This document shows positions 1 to 9,519 of a DNA stretch of 64,000 bases, one piece after another. The notes beneath the pieces are model-generated. The model saw nothing but the letters and a program-made list of their open reading frames with translations, did no database searches and was not told the origin of the DNA. Location of the stretch: contig NZ_CP037422.1 of the NCBI RefSeq assembly GCF_007748175.1, forward strand, positions 1,714,528 through 1,778,527, written 5' to 3'. The DNA comes from Gimesia aquarii (GTDB lineage: Bacteria > Planctomycetota > Planctomycetia > Planctomycetales > Planctomycetaceae). How positions within the stretch are numbered: position 1 is the first letter of the stretch; each line of letters starts with the position of its first letter. The translations under genes were made by a program, and so were the position numbers.

Positions 1-1062
1 CAAAATTAATACAGCATCGATGGCCAGAAACGACTGAGGAAGAGACAGTCGCCGATTGGCACTGTCATCCAAAGTTCGTTCCATCCATTGAGTCGCAGCC
101 GTATCTTCTGCGTTCGCGGTCAAGCTGATTGCAAACCGTGCCAGCGAACACATGCGTTCGGACCGCATCGGATTTCGCTTATAGGCCATTGCCGAGGAAC
201 CGATTTGTTTTTTCTCAAATGGCTCTTCCAGTTCTTTCCGGTTCTGCAAAATTCGAATGTCATTACCTGCTTTATGTGCTGACTGACCAATGCCACTCAA
301 CGTAGATAAAACTTGAGCATCCACTTTGCGCGAATAGGTTTGACCGGTCACTGCATAGCGATCACGGAAACCCATTTTTTCCGTCACGCGTCGATCCAGC
401 TCATCCACTTTTGCATGATCGCCTTCAAAAAGTTGAAGGAATGTCGCCTGCGTTCCCGTAGTTCCTTTGACTCCTCGAAATCGGAGTTTTTCCAGACGAT
501 GTTCGATTTCTTCCAGGTCGAGGATCAGATCATAACACCAGAGTGTGGCCCGTTTGCCGATCGTCGTCGGTTGAGCCGGTTGTAAATGAGTGAACCCCAG
601 ACAGGGCAAATCACGATTCTCTTTAGCAAAACTAGCCAGATGATCAATCACCGAAATAAGCCTGGCTCGCACACACTCAAGACTTTCGCGAATCATAACC
701 AGCTCGCTGTTATCAGTTACAAAACAACTGGTGGCACCGAGATGAATGATGGCCATCGAATCAGGACAACGGTCACCGTAAGTATGCACATGAGCCATCA
801 CATCGTGTCGCAGTTCTTTTTCGTACTTAGCGGCCAGCTTGAAATCAATATCGTCGACGGCTTCTTTTAACGATTGAACCTGTTCCGCTGAAACCCCGAG
901 CCCCATTTCATGCTGTGACTCGGCAAGTGCGACCCATAATCTGCGCCAGGTGGAATGTTTTTTTTGAGCCGACCAAATCTGACTCATTTCCTGGGACGCA
1001 TACCGAGTAATCAACGGATTCTCATAAATTAAATGACTCAATTTCTTCTCTTTCTTCAACAC
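1..1062 (-). CDS. purB: Adenylosuccinate lyase, C-terminus cut by window edge
   Basis: Adenylosuccinate lyase acts twice in purine synthesis: it releases fumarate from SAICAR to give AICAR, and from adenylosuccinate to give AMP. The first 354 codons are present and the rest lies beyond the left edge. I translated it by hand from the reverse strand. The fumarase/aspartase superfamily signature appears as [16 protein letters not shown] near the visible end, and an earlier segment reads [19 protein letters not shown], as in other PurB proteins. The start is taken as GTG at 1062, preceded by a GAGG-type ribosome site 8-9 bases upstream; TTG at 1059 is a possible alternative. Family assignment is secure, the exact start less so. 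Confidence 0.93.
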   Translation of the reverse strand, partial: MLKKEKKLSHLIYENPLITRYASQEMSQIWSAQKKHSTWRRLWVALAESQHEMGLGVSAEQVQSLKEAVDDIDFKLAAKYEKELRHDVMAHVHTYGDRCPDSMAIIHLGATSCFVTDNSELVMIRESLECVRARLISVIDHLASFAKENRDLPCLGFTHLQPAQPTTIGKRATLWCYDLILDLEEIEHRLEKLRFRGVKGTTGTQATFLQLFEGDHAKVDELDRRVTEKMGFRDRYAVTGQTYSRKVDAQVLSTLSGIGQSAHKAGNDIRILQNRKELEEPFEKKQIGSSAMAYKRNPMRSERMCSLARFAISLTANAEDTAATQWMERTLDDSANRRLSLPQSFLAIDAVLIL

Positions 1063-1124
1063 GGAGGAGTTTCCTCAAACTCCGTTATGGTAAATCAAAA
1101 ATCCCTCTTATATATGAGGCATAA

Positions 1125-1820
1125 TTAGTTATTCACAGGCACGACTCGAACATTCTCGGCAACATGCACACCCATTGAAATGACTTGACCATTCCATTCC
1201 GAGACAACAATTCCAGCTTCCACATTTTTTTCCGTGACGCTGCCTTGAGAACCAATGGTTAAGCCTGATCGGGATAGAAACCGCAAAAATTCTGTTTCTT
1301 GATCAGTCACCTGAACGATTTTGATCGGGATTCCGATTTGGCAATCAGATAAATTCGTCAGGTTGGGATAAGCACGCCGCATCTGCCCATCAATGGATGG
1401 AATCGGATCACCGTGTGGATCGGTCTCGGGAAATTCAAGATACTCATCAATACGATCTACAAGAAAATCACTGACGGCATGCTCCATATTCTCTGCTTCA
1501 GAATGAACCTGATCCCAGGAAAGTTTAAGTGTCTGAGCAAGGAACAGTTCGATTAACCGATGTCGTCTAAGCACACGGATCGCCATCTGTTTGCCGCTCT
1601 CCGTTAAACAGGCTCCCTCATAAGGACGATACTCAACGTGATCAGAATGCTTCAAGGTTTTAAGCATACTAGTCACCGTTCCGGGGGCCACATCCATATA
1701 TTTGGCTAACTCACCGGTACTGATCCATTCTGAGTTCGATTGGAGGCTGATCTGTAAAATTGCCTTCAAATAATTCTCAACGGTTAAACTAGTGACATTC
1801 ACAAAATCATCCTGCCTCAT
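1125..1820 (-). CDS. DtxR/MntR-family metal-dependent transcriptional regulator
   Basis: This is a metal-sensing repressor of the DtxR family, which controls iron or manganese uptake genes. The N-terminus (about residues 10-70) is a winged helix-turn-helix, with WISTGELAKYMDVAPGTVTS as the recognition region. Residues 75-140 match the dimerisation and metal-binding domain, with the HRLIELFLAQTL and EAENMEHAVSD segments that carry metal ligands in the family. The last ~75 residues form a FeoA/SH3-like domain, making it a three-domain IdeR-type rather than a short MntR. The start is placed at ATG 1820 rather than the TTG just before it. A 6-5-6 inverted repeat lies about 40 bases upstream. Whether iron or manganese is sensed cannot be read from the sequence. 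Confidence 0.85.
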   Translation of the reverse strand: MRQDDFVNVTSLTVENYLKAILQISLQSNSEWISTGELAKYMDVAPGTVTSMLKTLKHSDHVEYRPYEGACLTESGKQMAIRVLRRHRLIELFLAQTLKLSWDQVHSEAENMEHAVSDFLVDRIDEYLEFPETDPHGDPIPSIDGQMRRAYPNLTNLSDCQIGIPIKIVQVTDQETEFLRFLSRSGLTIGSQGSVTEKNVEAGIVVSEWNGQVISMGVHVAENVRVVPVNN

Positions 1821-2151
1821 CAAACTATAAACCCTTTTATAATAGGGGCTTATTTGATTATGAAATGCATAATTACGATTTAAAAACGCACATGCGCTTC
1901 ATTTATGTCTTTATCCTATCAACATCACAAATCACTTGGAATAAATATCCCCGCTCTATTCTGATGATAATTTCAAGCCTTTTATAGATAAATACTTACC
2001 ACTTTTTCGTGGGCTCTCTCTGAATCATAGGTTTTCCCTGAATTCCGATACTTTGGGTGATGCTTGAACTCAGATTATGCCGATTTTACTGATTATACGG
2101 ACTCCCCTAGATGCCCTTCTACCTTTGTCAAATTGCCATAAGGAAGGCTAG
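1821..2151. other. Intergenic region between divergent genes
   Basis: About 330 bases separate the DtxR-type regulator from the divergent SLBB-like gene, so both promoters should lie here. Apart from the inverted repeat at 1857-1873 and a ribosome site (AAGGAAGG) just before 2152, I see no gene or RNA. Confidence 0.5.
1857..1873. promoter_or_regulatory. Inverted repeat upstream of DtxR-family gene
   Basis: ATTATG and CATAAT form a perfect 6-5-6 inverted repeat about 40 bases upstream of the regulator start. It could be an operator for autoregulation, but it is AT-rich and does not match the classical DtxR box, so this is a weak call. Confidence 0.25.
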
Positions 2152-3945
2152 ATGTTCTGCTGGCGCATATTTTGTTTTATGTTTTCGATCATGATCCTCT
2201 GTTCTGGATCATTGAGTGTCATTAATGCGCAAACTGAATTCCATGAAATCGACGGACAACCACAGAAGCAGACCGCGGTGATTGGACTACTAGGTGAATT
2301 TGCACATTGTGCTGCATATGAAGTTGCTGACCAAGACCTGCAATTGAACAAAGTGATCTCCAGAACAGGCGGATTGACCGCAAAGTCGTCGGGTATCGTT
2401 CGTATTATTCGCGGTGGACGCATCAGCCAAAATCTCTTTTACTCAGCAGATCAAGAGTTTCCACTGATGAATGGTGATGTGCTGCTTGCTATGAAATCAT
2501 CTGCCAGAGTGATTGATGAAGTCTCAAACCAACAGTGGAACTACAATCAAAGAAATCAACAACAAGGATCACCAGAACTGATTCAAGTTGCCATAATCAA
2601 CTTATTAAACCGTCCGATCGTATTTGGCCTGCAACCAGAAATAGCTGATCTGGCTAGTATCTTGCGCTGTTTGAATCAACCGATAGAAAAGTACCCACAA
2701 ATCGCGCGAACCATTAAAGTGATTCCACCTCATCGGGGCAGGCACAAAGCTGCTTTCACAACAAATAAGCTGACAACCAAACTGGATACAGGCACGGTAC
2801 TCGTTTTGAATGCCAAACAGAGCCTGGATCTCTCGTTGGTACCCAAATCCCTACCAGCCCCTATACAGTTACACGCAGAAGAATTTAATGTTCTCGCATC
2901 TCCCGCAAAGATGAATGCCCCTGTATCATTGCCTTTGGAGACATCACGTTTTCAACAAGTGCCCCCCGTGAAGAAAGACATTCAGGAAACGTTTCAAGGA
3001 GTAGCTCATCCAGAAAATATCCCGGGGGCTACAGAAGAACCCCGTCTTGAATTAGAAGATAAGCAGCTTCAACTCAATGGTCCTCTACTACAACAAACAA
3101 CTGCGAATCTGGACTTTGATACCAAACCGAAAAAAACGCACGTTGAAAACAGGGGCCAAGAGCCAAAAGATCAATCAAAACAACAGGACAAAGAACTCAC
3201 TGCCACCCCTACTGTTCCTGAAATGCATTTAAAGGCGGCACCCGCTCCTCCTGCCGAAGCAATCCAGGTTCTATCGGAGAATGATTTAATGAAACTTGAA
3301 GAGGCAGAATCGAAGGCTGGCTCTTCGTTCTGGTCTCATTGGAGCATATATCTCTTACTGACATTTGTTGGTGTTATCAGCTGGAGATTCTACCATAAAA
3401 AAACCAAAGCAAAACGTGATGCAGTAAAAGATGGTCAGCAACAAACAACAATGTCGCCTGAGTCAGAAGTAACTCTCGTTGCAAACTGGGAATCACTACC
3501 TCCATTACCGGAAAAATCTCTTCTGGAACAAATCCTGGAAAATAACCTCCCCATCATTGAAGAAACGCCTCAGATTCCGACCGACAACTTTATTTATGGA
3601 CGTCACCAAACCAGATCCGCACGTATTGATCAACGAGAAACACTCAAAGGTCCTCATTTCAACAAACAAACAGATCGTGGATCAAAGATCCCAGTGAACG
3701 CTGAAGTACCAAATGCGGTCCCGGCAAAACCGCGTTCAGAGCGGGCAGAAAAAACATTGAAGACACCTGCGTTTCGATTTGACAGGCCTCATCCGGAAGC
3801 TTCAAAGTCTCCTGATGAAAATAGGGATTCTAAAAAAAGTTCTCGACCAGTCACTTCGAATCATCAGCCATCTGAAAAAGCAAACGAGACATCCGGGATA
3901 CTCGATCGAGTATTGCAGGCTATGCAGGGAGTGATCCAAAAATGA
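2152..3945 (+). CDS. Exported membrane protein with two SLBB-like domains
   Basis: No family is recognised for the whole 597-residue protein. The N-terminus is a signal sequence or anchor (about residues 1-26). Residues ~42-115 (AVIGLLGEFAHCAAYEV, later NKVISRTGGLTAKSSGIVRI, then MNGDVLLA) resemble the SLBB beta-grasp fold of polysaccharide-export proteins, and residues ~145-225 look like a second copy ending in DTGTVLVLNAKQSLDLS. A long low-complexity Gln/Lys/Pro stretch follows, then one transmembrane helix near 395-415 (WSIYLLLTFVGVISW) and a charged, disordered C-terminal tail likely in the cytoplasm. The start has a strong AAGGAAGG site. Its stop overlaps the next start as ATGA, so the two are translationally coupled. 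Function unknown; an envelope or ligand-binding role is inference. Confidence 0.75.
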   Translation: MFCWRIFCFMFSIMILCSGSLSVINAQTEFHEIDGQPQKQTAVIGLLGEFAHCAAYEVADQDLQLNKVISRTGGLTAKSSGIVRIIRGGRISQNLFYSADQEFPLMNGDVLLAMKSSARVIDEVSNQQWNYNQRNQQQGSPELIQVAIINLLNRPIVFGLQPEIADLASILRCLNQPIEKYPQIARTIKVIPPHRGRHKAAFTTNKLTTKLDTGTVLVLNAKQSLDLSLVPKSLPAPIQLHAEEFNVLASPAKMNAPVSLPLETSRFQQVPPVKKDIQETFQGVAHPENIPGATEEPRLELEDKQLQLNGPLLQQTTANLDFDTKPKKTHVENRGQEPKDQSKQQDKELTATPTVPEMHLKAAPAPPAEAIQVLSENDLMKLEEAESKAGSSFWSHWSIYLLLTFVGVISWRFYHKKTKAKRDAVKDGQQQTTMSPESEVTLVANWESLPPLPEKSLLEQILENNLPIIEETPQIPTDNFIYGRHQTRSARIDQRETLKGPHFNKQTDRGSKIPVNAEVPNAVPAKPRSERAEKTLKTPAFRFDRPHPEASKSPDENRDSKKSSRPVTSNHQPSEKANETSGILDRVLQAMQGVIQK

Positions 3946-4964
3946 GCACTTCATTGCATATTGGCTCAAACAGCCTCAGAACGTTGCAAAACGATTCCAA
4001 CCAAAAATTAACGAGCCGATCGATTGATACCGCATATACCATCATGGAAGACACGAAAGAAAACCGTTTATTTCTTCAAAAACTCACAACCCCTTTTCTT
4101 TGTTGTGAAGACAGTTTGATTATTCCAGGAGAACACGCGTGCCAAATCGCACGGTTTTCGAATTTGCCTTTATATCCTCTTTTTTCGAAAGGAGAGTTGG
4201 TTTTAAACGACCCTGTCCACCGACAGTTACTCTCAACCTTGATCCAATCAATCCTTCCCAAATCAAAAAAAACTGGTGAGTATTGTTCCTTCATGACACC
4301 AGGGACTGATGCGACTTCATCTTTAAATAAGCTGGTCTCTCAATTGATTACATTGCAAGGTTATACTCCGTTAGCAACAAGTATTTCATTAGCGGCAGGC
4401 TTATCTGCGTTTCCTGCCATTTCGCGATTGTCAGGGTATGCAGTCTACCTCGGGCATTCTCATTCAGAAATTGGCTTAATTCATCAGAGCCGAATGGTGA
4501 TCCAGCATTCTGCTCCTTATGGGAGTGAATGGATGGATGAGCAACTGGCTAATTCCTTAAAACTGTTTACCACAAATTCTGAAGGTCAGCAGGTTCCAGA
4601 TACAGAGAAAGCCAAACTGAAACGACGCGACCCGGGAATTAATATCAGCCCTTTTCTTACCAATCACTCCGTGATCGCCAGCTGGTATGAGTCACTACTC
4701 GACAGCCTGTTAGACTATTTCGTCTTACAAATGGAAGCAATGCAACACTATCTTACCACGCTTGAGAAACTTCCCATCGTCTATCTGGGTGAGTTATCTC
4801 ACATTGAAGGGTTCGGAGAATTCCTGGTGCATAATCTCTCTAACAGACAAGTTCGATTTGATTCTCAACAGGTAACTCATGTTCAAGACGAACAACTTTC
4901 GATCGCCCGTGGTGCATTGGTTGTATCTGCGATGGAACAGGATTTAGTAAGACCGGCTGCTTAA
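3942..4964 (+). CDS. Degenerate MreB/actin-fold-like protein
   Basis: This 340-residue protein has the layout of an actin-like ATPase but weak nucleotide motifs. LHIGSNSLRTL at residues 5-15 resembles phosphate-1. LAAGLSAF followed by SGYAVYLGHSHSEIGLI resembles the phosphate-2 region, where MreB has a DxGGGT-type motif. It is followed, as in MreB, by a segment like APYGSEWMDEQLA. Near the C-terminus VYLGELSHIEGFGEFL and SIARGAL echo the MreB adenosine region and the final ARG(T/A)G motif. The glycines and acidic residues needed for ATP hydrolysis are largely missing, so it may be a pseudo-ATPase. It overlaps the SLBB-like membrane protein gene by four bases, suggesting that the products work together. 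The assignment rests on reading motifs by eye. Confidence 0.6.
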   Translation: MSTSLHIGSNSLRTLQNDSNQKLTSRSIDTAYTIMEDTKENRLFLQKLTTPFLCCEDSLIIPGEHACQIARFSNLPLYPLFSKGELVLNDPVHRQLLSTLIQSILPKSKKTGEYCSFMTPGTDATSSLNKLVSQLITLQGYTPLATSISLAAGLSAFPAISRLSGYAVYLGHSHSEIGLIHQSRMVIQHSAPYGSEWMDEQLANSLKLFTTNSEGQQVPDTEKAKLKRRDPGINISPFLTNHSVIASWYESLLDSLLDYFVLQMEAMQHYLTTLEKLPIVYLGELSHIEGFGEFLVHNLSNRQVRFDSQQVTHVQDEQLSIARGALVVSAMEQDLVRPAA

Positions 4965-6145
4965 TTCTGCTTAATTAGATCTTGAGCTAACTGATCCATG
5001 AATTTCAGATAGTCGACTTCCAGAGCTTGAAGATTCGTTTTAAATACGTTTTTGAAATCCTTCTCTCTGGCTTCAGGTGTGTATTTTTTCAGTGGATCAC
5101 GTTGTGAGATCTGCTTCAGGTAACGTGCATACCGAGCAGGTCGTGTTTCCACCAGATAAAAGGTCAATGCCCATGCTTCTGCGTAAGCGTCAAATGTCGC
5201 TGAATGAAATAAAGCGTCTTCTCGAATGAATGACTGAAGTGAATCTTTTTTACGACGTTTTTGTGCATAATTTGTAAACCACAAAAGTCGATCTCGATTC
5301 ACGCGCGAGATCGATTTGGCGCGACCACCCGTATGAGACCGCAATTCATCTGACTCAAATGTCGTCGCTAAACCTTCCACAACCCAGCGGGGATTATCAC
5401 CAACCCGTGAGTGCAAGCCTGTATTAAATGCGACTTGATGCGTAGCTTCGTGGATAATTGTATCTCGTAACGCTTCCGTAATATTTTTACCACTATTCGA
5501 AACTCGCGAATAAATTAATTCGTTTTCATCTTGATGCTCTTGAAGGCCGGCAGATTTTGATGCAGTCCTTCGATCGAAGAGAGCAGTCCGATTCGTGTGT
5601 GGATGGTAATACCCCAGCAGACCTTGCCCAGTTCTGACATGGTCCTTCTTGCAATATTTGAAAAACTGATCCTGATCAGGAAAAATTACCGTCACCATCA
5701 AAAACTCAGGAGTTTTTACCTGATATCCACGCAAGGCAAAATAATGTGAAAACGATTGATACAATTCTTCAAATATCCCACCATAGGCTTTCGCCTTTCC
5801 TCTTGGTGCACAAATCAGATAATGACGAGTGGAGATGACTTCGAAAAAGGGGCCAAATTCTTCTTGTAACTGCAGCTTCATTTTATTTAATGGTAGCCTT
5901 TGGAATTCAGAAGAGACTCGTCGGAACGAAGTAACATCCTTTAAAGCAACCTCAGACAACTTGCCGGTCTGATCGACCATCCAACTGATATCATGATTGT
6001 GGGCAATTGATTTCCCAATGAATGTATCGTTTTTGGTTTTCATCTCGATGAGAGAAGGGGACTTAGCCAGCGCAGTTACGCCTGAAAAGGAAAAGAGACT
6101 CGCTCCCAGGAAACAGAGTGGAATGATACGAAAGCAGGTAAACAT
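4961..6145 (-). CDS. Secreted DUF1570-like putative metallopeptidase
   Basis: This protein carries an N-terminal signal sequence (FRIIPLCFLGASLFSFSGVTALA) and a gluzincin-type zinc motif, IIHEATHQVAFNTG, followed by WVVEGLATTFE, where the downstream Glu would be the third zinc ligand. This arrangement is typical of DUF1570 proteins, common in planctomycetes and presumed periplasmic or surface peptidases with unknown substrates. ATG at 6145 is preferred because AAAGG lies about 8 bases upstream; GTG at 6154 is possible. It converges on the actin-like gene, and the two stop codons overlap by four bases. Two related HExxH proteins lie elsewhere in this window. Confidence 0.75.
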   Translation of the reverse strand: MFTCFRIIPLCFLGASLFSFSGVTALAKSPSLIEMKTKNDTFIGKSIAHNHDISWMVDQTGKLSEVALKDVTSFRRVSSEFQRLPLNKMKLQLQEEFGPFFEVISTRHYLICAPRGKAKAYGGIFEELYQSFSHYFALRGYQVKTPEFLMVTVIFPDQDQFFKYCKKDHVRTGQGLLGYYHPHTNRTALFDRRTASKSAGLQEHQDENELIYSRVSNSGKNITEALRDTIIHEATHQVAFNTGLHSRVGDNPRWVVEGLATTFESDELRSHTGGRAKSISRVNRDRLLWFTNYAQKRRKKDSLQSFIREDALFHSATFDAYAEAWALTFYLVETRPARYARYLKQISQRDPLKKYTPEAREKDFKNVFKTNLQALEVDYLKFMDQLAQDLIKQN

Positions 6146-6418
6146 CAAGAGCACCTTTAGTCAGGAAACAGATTTGTCACTTCTCGCTAAATTTAAGTGT
6201 AATACCCGTTTCAGAGGGGGATTCGAGAAAATAATGTCTGCATCAAATCAGAGCGTTAAGAAGCAAGTATTGAAGTAGTAGTATCAATTATAATGAATAC
6301 ACTAATTGTGTTACCTGATCTTCCTGGTGTTTCCATGGCATATGAATCGGCTACAATATAATAGTGCTTCTTCAGGGAGCTTAATTCAAATCTATCTACT
6401 TGAGCTGGAAACCTTCTT

Positions 6419-7780
6419 GTGTCGCGTACCTGGCTTCATTTTGGAATTTCCTTTTTTTATCTGACATTTTTTTGGATGGTGGCGGAATCAAACGCTTTTG
6501 TCCAGAAACCAGAAATAACAAAAAAGGCTCAAATCAAGCAGCAGATTGCTCAGCTCATCAAAAAGCTGGATTCGAATCAGCGTGTTGTCCGGCAACAATC
6601 TGAAATAGAGTTAATCTCGTTGGGAAAACCGGTTCTGACTTTACTGCCCCCACCAGAACTTGTTTCCAGTAATTCTGTTCGAGACACTCTCCAACGTGTG
6701 CGCGAGCAGATTGAAAAGCGGGTTGCAAAAGATTCCATTCAGGCCTCGACCGTTAATTTAACAGGCAAACATTCACTCAAGAAAATTTTCATGAAAATCA
6801 CTGAGCAAACCGGGAACCAGCTTGATGTGGCTAGATTATCGAATGCTCTTTTAAACGCAAAGATGGACGTCAACTTTGTCGACTGCCCTTTCTGGGAAGC
6901 CATTGACGATCTCACTCGAAAACGATACCTGACTTACCAAATTAATAGTTCGAATGGATATTTGGAATTCAATCAGGTTCGCCAGAATCAGCCGAACCCA
7001 TCAGTAGAACTAACTCATGTCTACTACAGCGGACCTTTTCGGATTGAGATCGAAAAGGTGCTCAGACGACCTCTCGTAGGCAACACAAGCCGAGAACTGT
7101 TGCGAGCCACATTTTTGATTCAGGTTGAACCACGTTTAAGACCTTTATTTCTGAGTTACTCATCTAGTGAATTAGAGGCAAAAGGGAACAAGACACACAA
7201 GCTTCCCCCTTTTAATCCCCACGCGAAATATGAGCTTCCTCTGGGAGAAGGGGGTAAAAATTTAAAATTTTCGATGCAATGGATCTTGGATCGCAATCAA
7301 CTTCCAAAGACCATTGAGATTCAGGGACGGCTAAAAATGGAACTGGCGGCTGAAACTCTGCCAATTACCTTTGATCATCTTTCACGGTCAAAGGGAGCAC
7401 TTCGCCGACGGGGAAATATTTCCGTCGAATTGATTGATGCAAAGAGCATGAAACATGATTCCAAACAGAATCTGAATGTTCGCATAGCTTTGAGCTATGA
7501 CTATAGTGGCCCTGCTTTCGAATCACATCGAACATGGATTTACCACAATCGAGCGTTTCTACAGAACTCGCAAGGTAAAAAGTATTGGTTGAACGGATCA
7601 TCTCAAACCACTTTGGAAAGCACGGGAAAGATTAGCGTGCTGTATCAATTTACTGATTTACCGCAAGCAGAGACAAGTTACCAATTCACTTATCTGGCTC
7701 CAACCCTGATTACTTCAGCTCCTATTGATTTCCACTTTGAAGCGATCCCACTTCCAGGAAAGAACGTTGTCGATGATTAA
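6419..7780 (+). CDS. Secreted protein of unknown function
   Basis: I do not recognise a family for this 453-residue protein. It starts at GTG 6419 with a hydrophobic signal segment (HFGISFFYLTFFWMV). Residues ~35-95 are an alpha-helical, charged stretch (AQLIKKLDSNQRVVRQQSE) that resembles a HEAT-like or coiled segment in planctomycete secreted proteins. Residues ~105-175 (SLKKIFMKITEQTGNQLDV through the FWEAIDDLTRKRYLTY segment) resemble the small beta-alpha STN/secretin N-terminal domain. The remainder is predicted beta-rich. It stands alone between convergently and divergently arranged neighbours with no clear operon partner. Confidence 0.6.
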   Translation: MSRTWLHFGISFFYLTFFWMVAESNAFVQKPEITKKAQIKQQIAQLIKKLDSNQRVVRQQSEIELISLGKPVLTLLPPPELVSSNSVRDTLQRVREQIEKRVAKDSIQASTVNLTGKHSLKKIFMKITEQTGNQLDVARLSNALLNAKMDVNFVDCPFWEAIDDLTRKRYLTYQINSSNGYLEFNQVRQNQPNPSVELTHVYYSGPFRIEIEKVLRRPLVGNTSRELLRATFLIQVEPRLRPLFLSYSSSELEAKGNKTHKLPPFNPHAKYELPLGEGGKNLKFSMQWILDRNQLPKTIEIQGRLKMELAAETLPITFDHLSRSKGALRRRGNISVELIDAKSMKHDSKQNLNVRIALSYDYSGPAFESHRTWIYHNRAFLQNSQGKKYWLNGSSQTTLESTGKISVLYQFTDLPQAETSYQFTYLAPTLITSAPIDFHFEAIPLPGKNVVDD

Positions 7781-7821
7781 TCACAGATCACGTACTGAAT
7801 TCCTGACGAGATAGTAGATTA

Positions 7822-8292
7822 TTAAGTTTGACCAGACAGCATTTTTGCTTCCTGCTGAACTCGCTCAACCATCCCAAACAGACCATTTTTTCTTTGAGAG
7901 CTAAGATATTTATCTAGCTGTAACTCAGAAAAATACTGTTTCACATCGATGTTCAGGACTTCTTCCGGTGTTTTACTATTATAAATTGCAAGTAGAACAG
8001 CAATTAATCCTTTGACAATTAATGCATCGCTGTCCGCATTAATCTCCAGGACCTTTTGGTCTCCGACCTGTTTTAGATCTGTGGTAAGCCAGACCATACT
8101 CTGACATCCATGCACACGGTTCGCCTCCGTTTTTTCTGAATCGGGCATGGCAGGAAGTTCAAATCCCAGATCGATCAGAAAATCGCAACGCTCTTCCCAA
8201 TCGGCGAGATGCTTAAATTCCTCTAATAGTTCTTCAATGCTAATCATTTTAGTTGTCAAATTATGTGTTGTTGAATTTGGTTTTAGAGCCAC
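7822..8292 (-). CDS. sufE: SufE-like sulfur acceptor
   Basis: SufE accepts persulfide sulfur from the cysteine desulfurase SufS and passes it to the Fe-S cluster scaffold. The sequence keeps the family core ADWEERCDFLIDLG and the active-site segment ANRVHGCQSMVWL, with the sulfur-accepting Cys at about residue 63, followed by the DALIVKGLIAVLL helix. The frame starts at GTG 8292, which overlaps the TAG stop of the upstream mrp gene (TAGTG), so translational coupling is likely. An ATG at 8247 would give a protein closer to the usual SufE length but lacks a ribosome site. The desulfurase gene sufS lies 8 kb away, so the Suf genes are split here. Confidence 0.88.
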   Translation of the reverse strand: MALKPNSTTHNLTTKMISIEELLEEFKHLADWEERCDFLIDLGFELPAMPDSEKTEANRVHGCQSMVWLTTDLKQVGDQKVLEINADSDALIVKGLIAVLLAIYNSKTPEEVLNIDVKQYFSELQLDKYLSSQRKNGLFGMVERVQQEAKMLSGQT

Positions 8293-9374
8293 TAGAGAAT
8301 TTCCAAAGGTGGTCGAGTGGGATTCGTGATCAGATTACGGGCAATTTCAATAGCCACGTTTTCAGCAACCTTGAGTAAATGTGCTTGCGCTTCCGAATCA
8401 TCTTCTACTAATTGAGAAATGTTTCCCGAATCAGATTTGATGCGGATTTCTGCATTCATGGGGATCTCTCCCAGGAAGGGAATCTCTAATTCTTCGCCTT
8501 TCGCTTGGGCACCTCCCTGTCCAAATACCTCACCAGACATATTCTCGATGATTCCTAAGACTGGAATTTTTACCTGACGAAACATTTGCACTGCTTTTAC
8601 TGCGTCTAACAAAGCCACTTGTTGAGGAGAGCAGACAATCACTGCACCTGCCAATTCAAGCAATTGAGACAATGTTAACGAGACATCACCTGTTCCAGGA
8701 GGCATATCAATAATCAGATAGTCGAGTTCTCCCCATTCTGTATCCTGCAGGAACTGTGTGATCGCTTTGTGCAACATTGGTCCCCTCCAGATGACAGCTT
8801 GATCGGGCTCGACAAAAAATGCCATCGACATCACCTTCAAACCATTCGCCTCAACTGGAACGATGCGAGTCATGGTCTGGCCATCTTTTCCTTGAAACTC
8901 CTGTGCCATCGGCTTTTCGCTAGTACCCACCAAATGCGGGATACTAGGGCCGTAAACATCAGCATCAACCAAGCCCACACGAGCACCAAATTGCTTGAGG
9001 CTATAAGCCAAACTCGCCGCCACCGTGCTTTTGCCAACACCCCCTTTACCGGCACCCACAGCAATAATATTTTTCACATTAAGTCCCAGTCGTCCTCCCG
9101 ACTGTTTGCCTTTGATATCGGTGGTATATTCCACATTCACATCTTGACATTCGGGGAACTGTTCTTGAATCGTATTTTGAATCAGCTCTGATAATTCGGA
9201 TTCTAATGGGTAAGAAGGAACAGGTAATTCAATCTGCACATGAACCTGACCAGAATCGCCGACCGTTGTTTCTTTCAAAAATCCTGAAGACGATAAAGAT
9301 TTCTCAAATACCGGATCCATAAGATCGTTCAGACAACTTTGTAAATTCATTTCATTTATTTCAGAATTACTCAT
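8292..9374 (-). CDS. mrp: Mrp/NBP35-family P-loop ATPase (Fe-S carrier type)
   Basis: Mrp (ApbC) proteins bind and deliver Fe-S clusters using a deviant Walker A ATPase. Residues ~10-90 form the MIP18/DUF59 domain, and GKGGVGKST at ~109-117 is the P-loop, followed by VGLVDADVYGPSIPHL and DYLIIDMPPGTGDVSLTL as expected. The segment that normally carries the cluster-binding CxxC reads IIENMSGEVFGQGGA here, without the two cysteines. This may mean a changed cluster mode, or a carrier that uses other ligands. It is the first gene of a two-gene unit with sufE, which fits a role in Fe-S assembly. Confidence 0.9.
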   Translation of the reverse strand: MSNSEINEMNLQSCLNDLMDPVFEKSLSSSGFLKETTVGDSGQVHVQIELPVPSYPLESELSELIQNTIQEQFPECQDVNVEYTTDIKGKQSGGRLGLNVKNIIAVGAGKGGVGKSTVAASLAYSLKQFGARVGLVDADVYGPSIPHLVGTSEKPMAQEFQGKDGQTMTRIVPVEANGLKVMSMAFFVEPDQAVIWRGPMLHKAITQFLQDTEWGELDYLIIDMPPGTGDVSLTLSQLLELAGAVIVCSPQQVALLDAVKAVQMFRQVKIPVLGIIENMSGEVFGQGGAQAKGEELEIPFLGEIPMNAEIRIKSDSGNISQLVEDDSEAQAHLLKVAENVAIEIARNLITNPTRPPLEIL

Positions 9375-9519
9375 CAGTTTGATGTACTTTCCAATAACGA
9401 CATTATTGATCCGTGTTTCAAGAAATCTCAGTTCATTCTATACAACCTGAAAATGCAAGATAAAAAAACTGAACGATCTGAAGCATGAATATTGATTAGT
9501 GAAAATGAATCGTTCGAGA

